Shown here: positions 6,768-14,162 of the stretch, in pieces
Numbering within the stretch: the stretch's first letter is position 1
Layout of the letters: the number at the start of each line of letters is the position of its first letter
NCBI GenBank assembly: GCA_964399625.1
Contig: CAYNSB010000069.1
Coordinates: forward strand, 1-14,852
Length of the DNA: 14,852 nucleotides
Direction: 5' to 3'
Origin: CAYNSB01 sp964399625
GTDB lineage: Bacteria; Planctomycetota; Phycisphaerae; Phycisphaerales; UBA1924
Translations under genes and position numbers: made by a program
Notes under the pieces: model-generated
Databases searched by the model: none
The model's input: the letters and a program-made list of their open reading frames with translations, nothing else
Told to the model about the DNA's origin: nothing

Positions 6768-7493
6768 TCACTCCCCCTTGGGAGGCAGGCGCAGCCGCTG
6801 CCCCACGCGCAACGCGTTCGGATTGCTCAGCGTGTTGAACTTGGCGATCAATGAAGCCTGCGTGGGAGTGCCGTAGCGCGCCTGAGCGATGGAGCTGAGC
6901 GTGTCGCCGGGCTTCACGATGTACTCCTCGGCCGATGCGCCGCGATCATCGTTACGCTGCGGAGCTGCATCACCCCTTGCCCCCGCGGGATTCTCGCTCG
7001 GGCCTTTCGCGGGCACGACGATGGGCTGCGGCTGGGGCTTGCCGGGTTTGGCGTCGCCGGGCGAGGCGTCCTGGGGCAAGCGGAGCACCTGCCCCGCGCG
7101 CAGCTTGGTCAGGTCACGGAGCGGGTTGGCCCGAGCGATCACCTCGGCGTAGCCCTCCGAGCCAACCTCGCGCGCCGCGATGCTCGCGAGCGTGTCGCCC
7201 GGCTTCACGATGTACGAGCGGGCCCGGGCCGGCACGCTCACCGGCAATTGTGCCTTGGGAGCCGCGCTCGCCGCGCGTTGCGGGGGCACGAACTCGGGCT
7301 TCCTGGCCTCGGGCGGGCGGGTAACCTCGACCGCCGCGGGCGACAGCGTGCTTCGCACGGGCGAGGGCGGTGCGAGAGATCCATCGTCGAAGGTGACGCG
7401 CGGAGCGCGGGGGCTCCACGTCCAATAGGCAAGCACCCACGTCCCCGCGAGCGCACAGCATCCGACCAGCACCCGGCCCCATCGATCCCTCAT
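6768..7493 (-). CDS. Membrane-anchored protein with two LysM domains
   Basis: A 241-residue envelope protein. A basic N-terminus (MRDRWGR) and one hydrophobic helix (about 8-25) anchor it in the inner membrane. A Pro/Ala-rich spacer follows, then LysM 1 (about 93-139, YIVKPGDTLASIAAREVGS) and, after a second Pro/Ala/Gly-rich linker, LysM 2 (about 191-237, YIVKPGDTLSSIAQARYGT). LysM domains bind N-acetylglucosamine-containing glycans, chiefly peptidoglycan. No enzymatic domain is present, so it may tether or organise rather than cut the wall. ATG 7493 has GAGG 8 nt upstream. A Leu-Val-Gly-Cys near 9-12 resembles a lipobox, but the hydrophobic stretch before it is too short. It follows secDF by 63 nt and abuts hldD. 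Confidence 0.9.
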   Translation of the reverse strand: MRDRWGRVLVGCCALAGTWVLAYWTWSPRAPRVTFDDGSLAPPSPVRSTLSPAAVEVTRPPEARKPEFVPPQRAASAAPKAQLPVSVPARARSYIVKPGDTLASIAAREVGSEGYAEVIARANPLRDLTKLRAGQVLRLPQDASPGDAKPGKPQPQPIVVPAKGPSENPAGARGDAAPQRNDDRGASAEEYIVKPGDTLSSIAQARYGTPTQASLIAKFNTLSNPNALRVGQRLRLPPKGE

Positions 7494-7514
7494 GGCTCGG
7501 CCTCATCCGTGATT

Positions 7515-7534
7515 CCCGGCAATCCTTTGCCGGG
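7515..7534 (-). other. Perfect 8-bp hairpin with tetraloop between secDF and the LysM gene
   Basis: CCCGGCAA (7515-7522) and TTGCCGGG (7527-7534) are exact inverse complements around a four-base loop. On the minus strand the loop reads AGGA. The hairpin starts 22 nt after the secDF stop and ends 21 nt before the LysM start. No U tract follows, so it is a poor intrinsic terminator. It could stabilise or process the mRNA or shape the LysM leader. The symmetry is directly visible; the role is unknown. Confidence 0.5.
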
Positions 7535-7556
7535 GGGTCTGCTCCGCTGCTCCAGC

Positions 7557-10500
7557 CTACACGCGCGCGGGCGCCGCCGCCAGTGCCCCACCGCTGCCCG
7601 ACCCGCGCGAGAGCGACTCGGCCTCGGCCCGGTCCGCACGGCGCGACCAGACGAGCGGGGCGGAGATCGCGATCGAGGAGTACGTCCCGATGAAGACGCC
7701 CAGCGTGAACGCGTAGGCGAATCCACGGACCGCCTCCCCACCCACGACGTACAGGATCGTCGTCGAGATAAGGGTCGTCCCGGACGTGATGAGCGTTCGC
7801 GAGAACGTCTGGTTGATCGAGTCGTTCACCTGGTGCGAGGAGGCGTAGACCATCTTCCCCTTGTTCTCGCGGATGCGGTCGAGGATGATGATCGTGTCGT
7901 TGAGGGAGTAGCCGGCGATCGTGAGCATCGCGGCGACAAGGTTCAGATCGATCTTGAACGGCAGGATTCCCAGAGAGTGGGCCACGCCGGGGGCACGCTC
8001 GGAGATGATCTGCGCCACGGCGATGAGCCCGATGATCGACAGGATGTCGTGGAACAGCGGGAGGGTCGCGGCGAGCGCCCAGCGGGCCGCGCCGAACCGG
8101 ACCCACACGTAGATCGTCAGCAGGAGCAGCGAGAGCGCGACCGCCACCACCGCCTGGGCCACGAAGGTCGCGGCGATGGTCGCGCTGAACGACTGCACGT
8201 TCGCGAGCTGGCTCGCCTCGCCCAACGCGCGGTTGGTCAGTTGCCACTCGCGGGCCGCGACCTCGACGTTCCAACGCTCCTCGTTCTCGAACGCCGTCAC
8301 GCTATCGTCACGCACGAGCACGACCGCGCCGCGCACGGCGTCGGGCGTGCCCTCGATGACGCGCACCTCGCGCTTGCGCGAGATCGTGTCCGCGAAGTCC
8401 TTGTGCAAGCGCGTATCGTTCAGTCGTTGCTCGATGGATTTCTTGTCCACCGGCGGATCGATCTTGTCCAGCACGATCGCCACGCCGCCGAAGAACGGCG
8501 AGACATCGTCCCGCAGGCCCGGGCGGTCCACGTCCTCGCCCAGCACGTTGCTCAGAACCTTGTACACGGGCGCACGCTGCACGCTCGCCTCGCCCCGTGC
8601 CGTGAAGTTCAGCGCCGGGCGGCTCTCGATCAGGTCGGCGAACTCGCGGGTGATCGCCTCGCGCACCTCGCGCTCATCGATCTTGAACGTGCGGATCTGG
8701 AACCGGCCCGACGTGACGCCGTCGTCCTTGGGGTTGACGGGAAGGATCTCGGACTCGGCGAGACTCCGCAGCGAGTCCCCCGGGGCCGCCTTGCTCGCGA
8801 TCGCCTTGACCCGATCCTCGATGTCCTGCCGGCGCATCTCCTGGGGCTGCCCGGTCTTGGGGTCGTTCCGCAGCGTCAGTTCGATCTGCGTGCCGCCACG
8901 GAACGCCGTGTCGAGCATGACGGGACCGCGCATGTACGCGAGCACGACGCCCGCGCCCACGAGCGTGCCCGAGACGATGATCCAGGCCCAGCGGAGTCGG
9001 ATCCAGTCGATCTTGGGCGTCAGGAATTCCTGGAAGTGCGGGATCGCCATGGGCAGCATGCTCGTGCGTCGCCACCCAAGCCGGTCGACGAAGATCTCGA
9101 ACAGCAGGCGGGAGACGACGAGCGTGCCGAACAGGGTCGCGAGCACGCCGATCGCCAGCGTGATCGCGAAGCCCTTGATCTCCTGCGAGCCCACGTTGTA
9201 CAGCACGGCGCACACGATCAGGTTCGATACGTTGCCGTCCACGATCGAGCTGAACGCCTTGGAGAACCCCAGGCGGACCGCGGCCCTCATGTCGTGCCCG
9301 CGCCGGAACTCCTCGCGCATGCGCTCGTAGACGAGCACGTTGGCATCGACCGCCTGACCGAACGTCAGCACCACGCCCGCGATGCCCGGGAGCGTGAACG
9401 CCGCGCGTTGCAGCGCCATGATGCCCAGGATCATCAGCAGGTTGCACCACAGCGCGAACACCGCGATGCCGCCCAGCGCGGGGAAGTAGTACACGCACAT
9501 GAACACGCTCACCACGACGAACGCGATGAGGCCCGTGCGCAGGCCCTTCTGCAGATTGTCCGCGCCAAGCTCGGGGCCCAGCGTGGATCGAGAGATCGGC
9601 TCGGGCGAGAGCTTCGCCTGCAGCGAGCCCGCCGCGAGCACACGGATGATGTAGGTCCGCTCGGCCTCCGAGAAGTTGCCCACGATCTGACCGCTGTTGG
9701 AGATCGCGTTGAGCAGATTGGGCGCGGTGTAGATCTTGTCGTCGAGCATCACCGCCATGTGATGCCCCACGTGCTTGGACGTCATCTCGTTCAGCAGCGA
9801 GGCGCCCCGCAGGTTCATCTCGAAGCTGATGTTCGGGCGGCCCTGCTGGTCAACGCCCTGGTGAGCGCCCGCGACGGCCCAATCACCCTCGGCCCGGGTG
9901 AGCCGGCTTCCCCGCACGTCCCAGCACAGGATGTAGTACTCGCCCTGGTACTCCTCGCCGACGTAGTTGCCCCGCCCGAGGAAGAACGCCGAGGGGTTCG
10001 ACTGGAGCAGCGCCAGGTCCTCCACGCTGTCGTACCAGGTGTCGATCTTGTGCACCTGGTACCAGCGCGCGTCCGACGACTGCACGTTCTTGGGCCCGCG
10101 CTCGCGCAGCTCGCGGCGCAGGCGGTCCTCCTGAGGGTGCATGCCCGGATCGACCGTGATGCGGAAATCCAGCACGCCCGCGCCCGAGAGCAGACGCTCC
10201 AGGTCCGCGGGGTCGTCCAGCAGCGTGCGCTCCGCGGCGAACGCCTCGTACGCCTGCAGGGCCCGGTCGATCTGCGCCGCCTGATCGGGATGACGCTTTT
10301 TCAGGTCCGCGAGCGCGGCCTCGCGCTCACTGGGCAGCGTCTGGATCGCCCCCGTCTGGCGCGACATCAGCCGGCGCGGGTCGCCCGAGAGCTGGATCGC
10401 CCTTCGCACGGTGTCGGGCGAGAGCGCGGCCTCGAGCGAGCGGCGCCGTGCCTCCTCGTACCGCAGCTCGACGTCCGCCGCGCGTGTGACAAGAGCCGTG

Positions 10501-11078
10501 ACCTTCCCCTCGAGCTCGGCGAGCTTCGCAGCGTCCGCCTGCGCGGTCTTGGCCTCGCTCAGGGCCTTCTGTGCCGTGGCGAGCTCGCTCCGGGCGGCTG
10601 CCGCCTCATCGGCCGCCGCCGCCGCTTCACGCAGCGTCTGGGCCCGCGTCGCCATCCCTGCCGAGTACGTCGCGATCTGCGCTTCGCGCTCAGCGGCGGG
10701 CTGGCGCATGATGCGTTCGAACGTGTCTGTCTCGAGCGAGAGCGTCGCGAGCTTGGAGAGCTCCTCCTCGAACGCCTTGCGCAGCCGCTTGACGCGCTCG
10801 TTGGGCAGCGGCATCGTCACTTCGATGCGGTTGCCGCCCTGCTGCACCATCGAGATCTCCGCGAGGCCCTTGGGGTCCACGCGGTCCTTGAGCACCTCGA
10901 TGACCTTGCCGATCGTCCCCGCGTCGTCGCCGGGCTTGAGCAGCACGGTGTACACAAGGCTCACCCCGCCGCGCAGGTCCTTGCCCAGGCGGAGCTGCTT
11001 CTCGGGGGGCGAGATGAAGTACCCGCAGAGCGCGAGCACCGCGACGACCAGACAGATTCGAGAGAACAGAGTTCGCAT
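7557..11078 (-). CDS. secDF: Protein translocase subunit SecDF (fused SecD-SecF)
   Basis: A 1173-residue fusion of SecD and SecF, the RND-type partners of SecYEG that use the proton gradient to complete protein export. SecD half: first helix (about 4-22), LGKDLRGGVSL (31-41), a large periplasmic P1 region, then helices from about 515 with GQAVDANVLVYERMREE (574-590; Asp578 is the usual proton-relay Asp). SecF half: helix at about 697-716, FRGGTQIEL (726-734), a second periplasmic region, then helices from about 967 with YSLNDTIIILDRIREN (1057-1072). P1 carries an Ala/Glu-rich coiled-coil stretch at about 135-220. The SecF periplasmic part is about 250 residues, much larger than usual. Start ATG 11078 puts the first helix at the N-terminus; AAGGGA lies about 12 nt upstream, and GTG 11120 is an alternative. 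Its position after yajC is the classic arrangement. Confidence 0.97.
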   Translation of the reverse strand: MRTLFSRICLVVAVLALCGYFISPPEKQLRLGKDLRGGVSLVYTVLLKPGDDAGTIGKVIEVLKDRVDPKGLAEISMVQQGGNRIEVTMPLPNERVKRLRKAFEEELSKLATLSLETDTFERIMRQPAAEREAQIATYSAGMATRAQTLREAAAAADEAAAARSELATAQKALSEAKTAQADAAKLAELEGKVTALVTRAADVELRYEEARRRSLEAALSPDTVRRAIQLSGDPRRLMSRQTGAIQTLPSEREAALADLKKRHPDQAAQIDRALQAYEAFAAERTLLDDPADLERLLSGAGVLDFRITVDPGMHPQEDRLRRELRERGPKNVQSSDARWYQVHKIDTWYDSVEDLALLQSNPSAFFLGRGNYVGEEYQGEYYILCWDVRGSRLTRAEGDWAVAGAHQGVDQQGRPNISFEMNLRGASLLNEMTSKHVGHHMAVMLDDKIYTAPNLLNAISNSGQIVGNFSEAERTYIIRVLAAGSLQAKLSPEPISRSTLGPELGADNLQKGLRTGLIAFVVVSVFMCVYYFPALGGIAVFALWCNLLMILGIMALQRAAFTLPGIAGVVLTFGQAVDANVLVYERMREEFRRGHDMRAAVRLGFSKAFSSIVDGNVSNLIVCAVLYNVGSQEIKGFAITLAIGVLATLFGTLVVSRLLFEIFVDRLGWRRTSMLPMAIPHFQEFLTPKIDWIRLRWAWIIVSGTLVGAGVVLAYMRGPVMLDTAFRGGTQIELTLRNDPKTGQPQEMRRQDIEDRVKAIASKAAPGDSLRSLAESEILPVNPKDDGVTSGRFQIRTFKIDEREVREAITREFADLIESRPALNFTARGEASVQRAPVYKVLSNVLGEDVDRPGLRDDVSPFFGGVAIVLDKIDPPVDKKSIEQRLNDTRLHKDFADTISRKREVRVIEGTPDAVRGAVVLVRDDSVTAFENEERWNVEVAAREWQLTNRALGEASQLANVQSFSATIAATFVAQAVVAVALSLLLLTIYVWVRFGAARWALAATLPLFHDILSIIGLIAVAQIISERAPGVAHSLGILPFKIDLNLVAAMLTIAGYSLNDTIIILDRIRENKGKMVYASSHQVNDSINQTFSRTLITSGTTLISTTILYVVGGEAVRGFAYAFTLGVFIGTYSSIAISAPLVWSRRADRAEAESLSRGSGSGGALAAAPARV

Positions 11079-11139
11079 ACGACGTTGGATCCCTTGTCCC
11101 GCTCCCCCACGCTGACCCACTCGGACCGCCCCGATCGAC

Positions 11140-11640
11140 CTAGTTGCCCGCGCCCACCGGCTCGCCCTTGGGCTTGCCCTCGACCGCGCCCGCGGCGCCG
11201 TCCTTGCCCTCGCGCAGGATGTTGCTCAGCGCCGAGCGCTGGAAGCGGATGCGCGTGTTGCTCGCCTCGTCCACGCGGAGGACCATCTCCGTGTCGTACA
11301 ACTCGGCGACCGTGCCGATCACGCCCGCCGTGGTGACCACGCGATCGCCACGCTTCACGCCCGAGAGCAGCATCTCGCGCTGCTTCTTCTGCTTGCGGCC
11401 GGCGAAGCTCGTGAACACGATCATCACGACCATGATGACCAGCAGGATCAGGAACATGTCCGGGAACCCGCCTCCGGGCCCGGCGCCGCCCGTGGGCGCC
11501 GCGGGGCCGCCGGTCACGCCACCGGCCGGTGCCGCCGCCTCCGCCGACTTGGGGGCACCGGGAAGAGTCGCCTGCGCGAGCGTCCAACCCGCGCTCGCGT
11601 CACCAACAAACAAGTTCGTGCTCATGCAACCTCTATTCAT
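11140..11640 (-). CDS. yajC: Preprotein translocase subunit YajC
   Basis: A small single-helix partner of SecDF in the Sec holotranslocon. The 166-residue protein has a Gly/Pro/Ala-rich N-terminal stretch (about 25-60), one membrane helix (FLILLVIMVVMIVFTSF, about 63-79), the basic segment GRKQKKQREML, and the diagnostic VKRGDRVVTTAGVIGTVAEL (95-114) followed by the cytoplasmic beta domain. The Lys/Gly-rich tail is variable in the family. The first ATG, at 11640, overlaps the tgt stop as ATGA, which suggests coupled translation. A second ATG at 11625 (MSTNLFVGDAS) has a better AGAGG site 4 nt upstream and is equally plausible. The gene ends 61 nt before secDF, completing the conserved tgt-yajC-secDF order. 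Confidence 0.95.
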   Translation of the reverse strand: MNRGCMSTNLFVGDASAGWTLAQATLPGAPKSAEAAAPAGGVTGGPAAPTGGAGPGGGFPDMFLILLVIMVVMIVFTSFAGRKQKKQREMLLSGVKRGDRVVTTAGVIGTVAELYDTEMVLRVDEASNTRIRFQRSALSNILREGKDGAAGAVEGKPKGEPVGAGN

Positions 11641-12920
11641 GGGGCCTGCGATCGCCCCGCGTCGTGATCCGATGGCGTCGCCGGGCTTGCCTCGGCGCTG
11701 GCCACGGGCCAGCGCGAACCAAACCCGACCCAGTCGCCTTCCAGAATGGTCCTTCGGAGATCCGCCATCAGCCGCTGGAAGTGGCGAACATTATGCAGAC
11801 TCACAAGGATTGGCCCGAGCATTTCTCCGGCCATGAACAGATGCCGGATGTACCCCCGGGAGAACGCCCGGCCCTCGGGGGTTCGCCACCCATGCTCCGA
11901 CGGGTTGCACGCGGCACAATCGCACCCCGCCTCGATCGGCCCCGCGTCCTCCGCGTGGCGCGCGTTGCGCAGGCGCACCTGCCCGGTCCGAGTGAACGCG
12001 TTGGCGTTCCGCCCATTGCGCGTCGGCAGGACGCAGTCGAACATGTCCACACCCGCGCGCACCGCCGCGACGATGTCGCGCTCGTACCCCACACCCATGA
12101 GATACCGCGGCTTGTCCACGGGCATCAGCGGCGCCGTGAACCGGACGACGCGCGCGATCGCCTGCGCGTCCTCCCCCACCGCCACGCCCCCGATCGCGTA
12201 CCCCGGCAGATCGATCGCGCACACGCGCTCGAGCGACCACCGCCGCGCGTCCAGGTCCGTTCCGCCTTGCACAATCCCAAACAACGACTGCTCATTGGGA
12301 CGCGCGTGCGCACTCTTGCACCGTTCGAGCCATCTCACCGTCCGCTCGTTGGCGACCCGGAGGCGCTCCGCGTGGTCGTACGCCCGATCGCGCCGGAGCA
12401 CGCGGGACAGTCGCGGATCTCCCTGTGGATGATCCTCCCCATCCTCGGACGGCCCCAGCGCGGGCGGGCAGTCATCGAACGCCATGATGATGTCCGCGCC
12501 GAGTTGGTTCTGCACGCGCGTCGCTCGCTCGGGCGTGAGACGAACGTCGCTCCCATCGACGATCGACTTGAACGTCACGCCCTCATCATCCACGGCGTTC
12601 AGGTCCGCCATGGAGTACGCCTGATACCCGCCCGAGTCCGTCAGGATCGGGCGATCCCAACCCATGAAGCGGTGAACGCCCCCGAGCCGCTCGACCACCT
12701 CCGGCCCAGGCCGCAGCAAAAGGTGATAGGTGTTGTTGAGCAGGATCTGCGATCCCGTTCCCTCGACGAGATTCGGGAGGAGCCCCTTGACCGTGCCGCG
12801 GGTGCCCACGGGCATGAACGCCGGAGTGTCGAACGAGCCATGGCAGGTTGTCACGCGTCCAACGCGCGCGTGGCACGACGCCGAACGACCCAGAACCTCA
12901 AAACGCAGTGCGCCGCTCAT
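11637..12920 (-). CDS. tgt: tRNA-guanine transglycosylase (queuine tRNA-ribosyltransferase)
   Basis: A 427-residue enzyme that exchanges guanine 34 for preQ1 in the GUN anticodons of Asp, Asn, His and Tyr tRNAs. Motifs: NTYHLLLRPG (63-72), TDSGGYQAYS with Asp95, AFDDCPP (147-153), FGIVQGG (214-220), YAIGGVAVGE (241-250), RYLMGVG (272-278) and VDMFDCVLPTRNGRNANAFT with the nucleophile Asp295. Zinc ligands are Cys333, Cys335, Cys338 and His376 in SLHN. Two insertions stand out. One is a charged stretch at about 154-182 between AFDDCPP and the ERTVRWLERC helix. The other is about 12 residues between the third zinc Cys and the zinc His. The Tyr in SGGYQ replaces the common Phe. ATG 12920 gives the proper N-terminus, lies 19 nt after the rhomboid stop, and has no clear ribosome-binding site. 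The frame is open further upstream but inside the rhomboid gene. Confidence 0.96.
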   Translation of the reverse strand: MSGALRFEVLGRSASCHARVGRVTTCHGSFDTPAFMPVGTRGTVKGLLPNLVEGTGSQILLNNTYHLLLRPGPEVVERLGGVHRFMGWDRPILTDSGGYQAYSMADLNAVDDEGVTFKSIVDGSDVRLTPERATRVQNQLGADIIMAFDDCPPALGPSEDGEDHPQGDPRLSRVLRRDRAYDHAERLRVANERTVRWLERCKSAHARPNEQSLFGIVQGGTDLDARRWSLERVCAIDLPGYAIGGVAVGEDAQAIARVVRFTAPLMPVDKPRYLMGVGYERDIVAAVRAGVDMFDCVLPTRNGRNANAFTRTGQVRLRNARHAEDAGPIEAGCDCAACNPSEHGWRTPEGRAFSRGYIRHLFMAGEMLGPILVSLHNVRHFQRLMADLRRTILEGDWVGFGSRWPVASAEASPATPSDHDAGRSQAP

Positions 12921-12939
12921 CGGGCGATCATTGGATGGA

Positions 12940-14022
12940 TCACTCGGGCGGGGCGCCCGCTCGCCGACGCTGTCGGTCCGTCGCACGCTGCAGCGCGCGG
13001 CGCTCCCGCCCGCTGAGACTCCCCAGCCCGCTCCGCGCCACCTTGTCGAGGATCCGATCCACCTCCGCCCGTTCGTCCGTGTCGCCACGATCCGAATTGG
13101 TGCGGTCGCCGCTCGGCCCGAGCACATCGAGGAAGTCGTTGAGCACGTGGCTATGGCGGATCAGGAAGAAGCCGGCGATCGCGCCGCCGACGTGGGCGGC
13201 ATCTCCCCCGGCGTTTTTCCCGCCCAGGATCAGGTTTCCCGCGGCGATCGCCACATAGCCGTACGCCATGTACTTCAGGCGCAGGGGGATCGGCGGGAAC
13301 ATGAGCTGGACGATCTCGTTGGGCGCGATCTTGGCGCACCCGATGATGACGCCAAAGACGCCCGCGGACGCGCCGACCAGCGGCGTGTGCGGGTCGCCAC
13401 GCAGCGAGGCGGGGATCCATGTCCCCGACCATGAGAATTGGCTGCCGATGAAGTTCAGGGCGAGGTAGGCGATCGCCCCCGCCACTCCGCAGGCGAGATA
13501 GAAGCCGAGGTAGCGCCGACGTCCGAGCTGCTGCTCCACCATGCCACCGAACACCCAGAGCCCAAACATATTGAAGAAGATGTGCATGAGATTGGCGTGC
13601 AGGAACTGGAACGACAGGAATCGCCAGACCTCCAGCCCGAAGATCGTGCCCCCGCCCGTAAAGTGAACGAAGGCCTTGGCTGTTGAGAAGTGCCCGAACG
13701 CCTGCAGCGGAGTCATCACCTGCACCTGGCGCACGCCCGCGAGTTGGTTGGTCGCCGGGTCGAACACGTTGAGCCAGATGGTGTTGCCGACCGCTGGCAA
13801 CGGCTTGGGTGGATTCTCAACCGCGAGCGTCTTCGCGTGCGGCGCGGCGATTCGCTCCTGCACGACCACGGCCCGGCGCAGCGCGGCCAGCGTGGGGTCG
13901 ATCAGGAACACCGCGACGTTGATGATGATCAGCCACGTGTTGATCGAGAGCGCGCCGATGCGCCCCAGCCCGCTCCCGCTCCGCGGGCCAACTCGCAGGT
14001 ATTGCCGATCGAAGAAGCCCAT
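12940..14022 (-). CDS. Rhomboid-family intramembrane serine protease
   Basis: A 360-residue inner-membrane protease. The N-terminus MGFFDRQYLR is followed by a membrane helix (about 28-42), then a soluble excursion of about 85 residues before the core. The core has the HANLMHIFFNMFGLWVFGG loop (142-160; His147, Asn151), the catalytic serine in GASAGVFG (Ser219) and the catalytic histidine in AHVGGAIAGF (His277), giving the Ser-His dyad and the oxyanion residues. Several further hydrophobic helices complete the six-helix fold. After about 300 comes a soluble tail with EVDRILDKVARSGLGSLSGRER (320-341), which resembles the small C-terminal domain attached to planctomycete rhomboids. ATG 14022 gives the family start; a weak GGAA is 4 nt upstream. 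Substrates are unknown. It is followed 19 nt later by tgt. Confidence 0.93.
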   Translation of the reverse strand: MGFFDRQYLRVGPRSGSGLGRIGALSINTWLIIINVAVFLIDPTLAALRRAVVVQERIAAPHAKTLAVENPPKPLPAVGNTIWLNVFDPATNQLAGVRQVQVMTPLQAFGHFSTAKAFVHFTGGGTIFGLEVWRFLSFQFLHANLMHIFFNMFGLWVFGGMVEQQLGRRRYLGFYLACGVAGAIAYLALNFIGSQFSWSGTWIPASLRGDPHTPLVGASAGVFGVIIGCAKIAPNEIVQLMFPPIPLRLKYMAYGYVAIAAGNLILGGKNAGGDAAHVGGAIAGFFLIRHSHVLNDFLDVLGPSGDRTNSDRGDTDERAEVDRILDKVARSGLGSLSGRERRALQRATDRQRRRAGAPPE

Positions 14023-14042
14023 GGTGTTCCGCGAACCCTTCC

Positions 14043-14066
14043 TCGCGCCGTGACCCCGGGGCGCGA
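14043..14066 (-). other. Inverted repeat in the rhomboid gene leader
   Basis: TCGCGCC (14043-14049) and GGCGCGA (14060-14066) form a perfect 7-bp stem around a 10-nt loop. It ends 20 nt before the rhomboid start codon. On the minus strand it is followed directly by GAGGAAGGG, so a folded leader could influence initiation. Only the symmetry is seen. Confidence 0.35.
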
Positions 14067-14073
14067 TCAGTCC

Positions 14074-14079
14074 ATTATC
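14074..14079 (-). promoter_or_regulatory. Candidate -10 box upstream of the rhomboid gene
   Basis: GATAAT on the minus strand matches the sigma-70 -10 consensus at five of six positions. It lies 51 nt before the rhomboid start, in the most A/T-rich part of the 140-nt gap between the NUDIX and rhomboid genes. No convincing -35 is found 16-18 nt upstream, so support is thin. Confidence 0.25.
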
Positions 14080-14162
14080 GTCATCTCGCACGTTACGACT
14101 GCTGTTGAACGGCCTTGGGCGCTCGCGGGTGATGCCGCCGATCGGTCATACCCGCCTCCCAG

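Noticed and set aside
7458..7469. Lipoprotein signal in the LysM protein (Leu-Val-Gly-Cys at residues 9-12)
   Set aside because: Only about three hydrophobic residues precede the cysteine, too few for a signal peptide, and the hydrophobic stretch continues after it. A membrane anchor fits better.
7248..11336. Very long open frame of 1362 codons on the plus strand, opposite secDF
   Set aside because: The translation is Arg/His/Asp-rich with no domain resemblance, while the minus strand gives a full SecDF with all motifs. In high-G+C genes with biased third positions the antisense frame often lacks stops.
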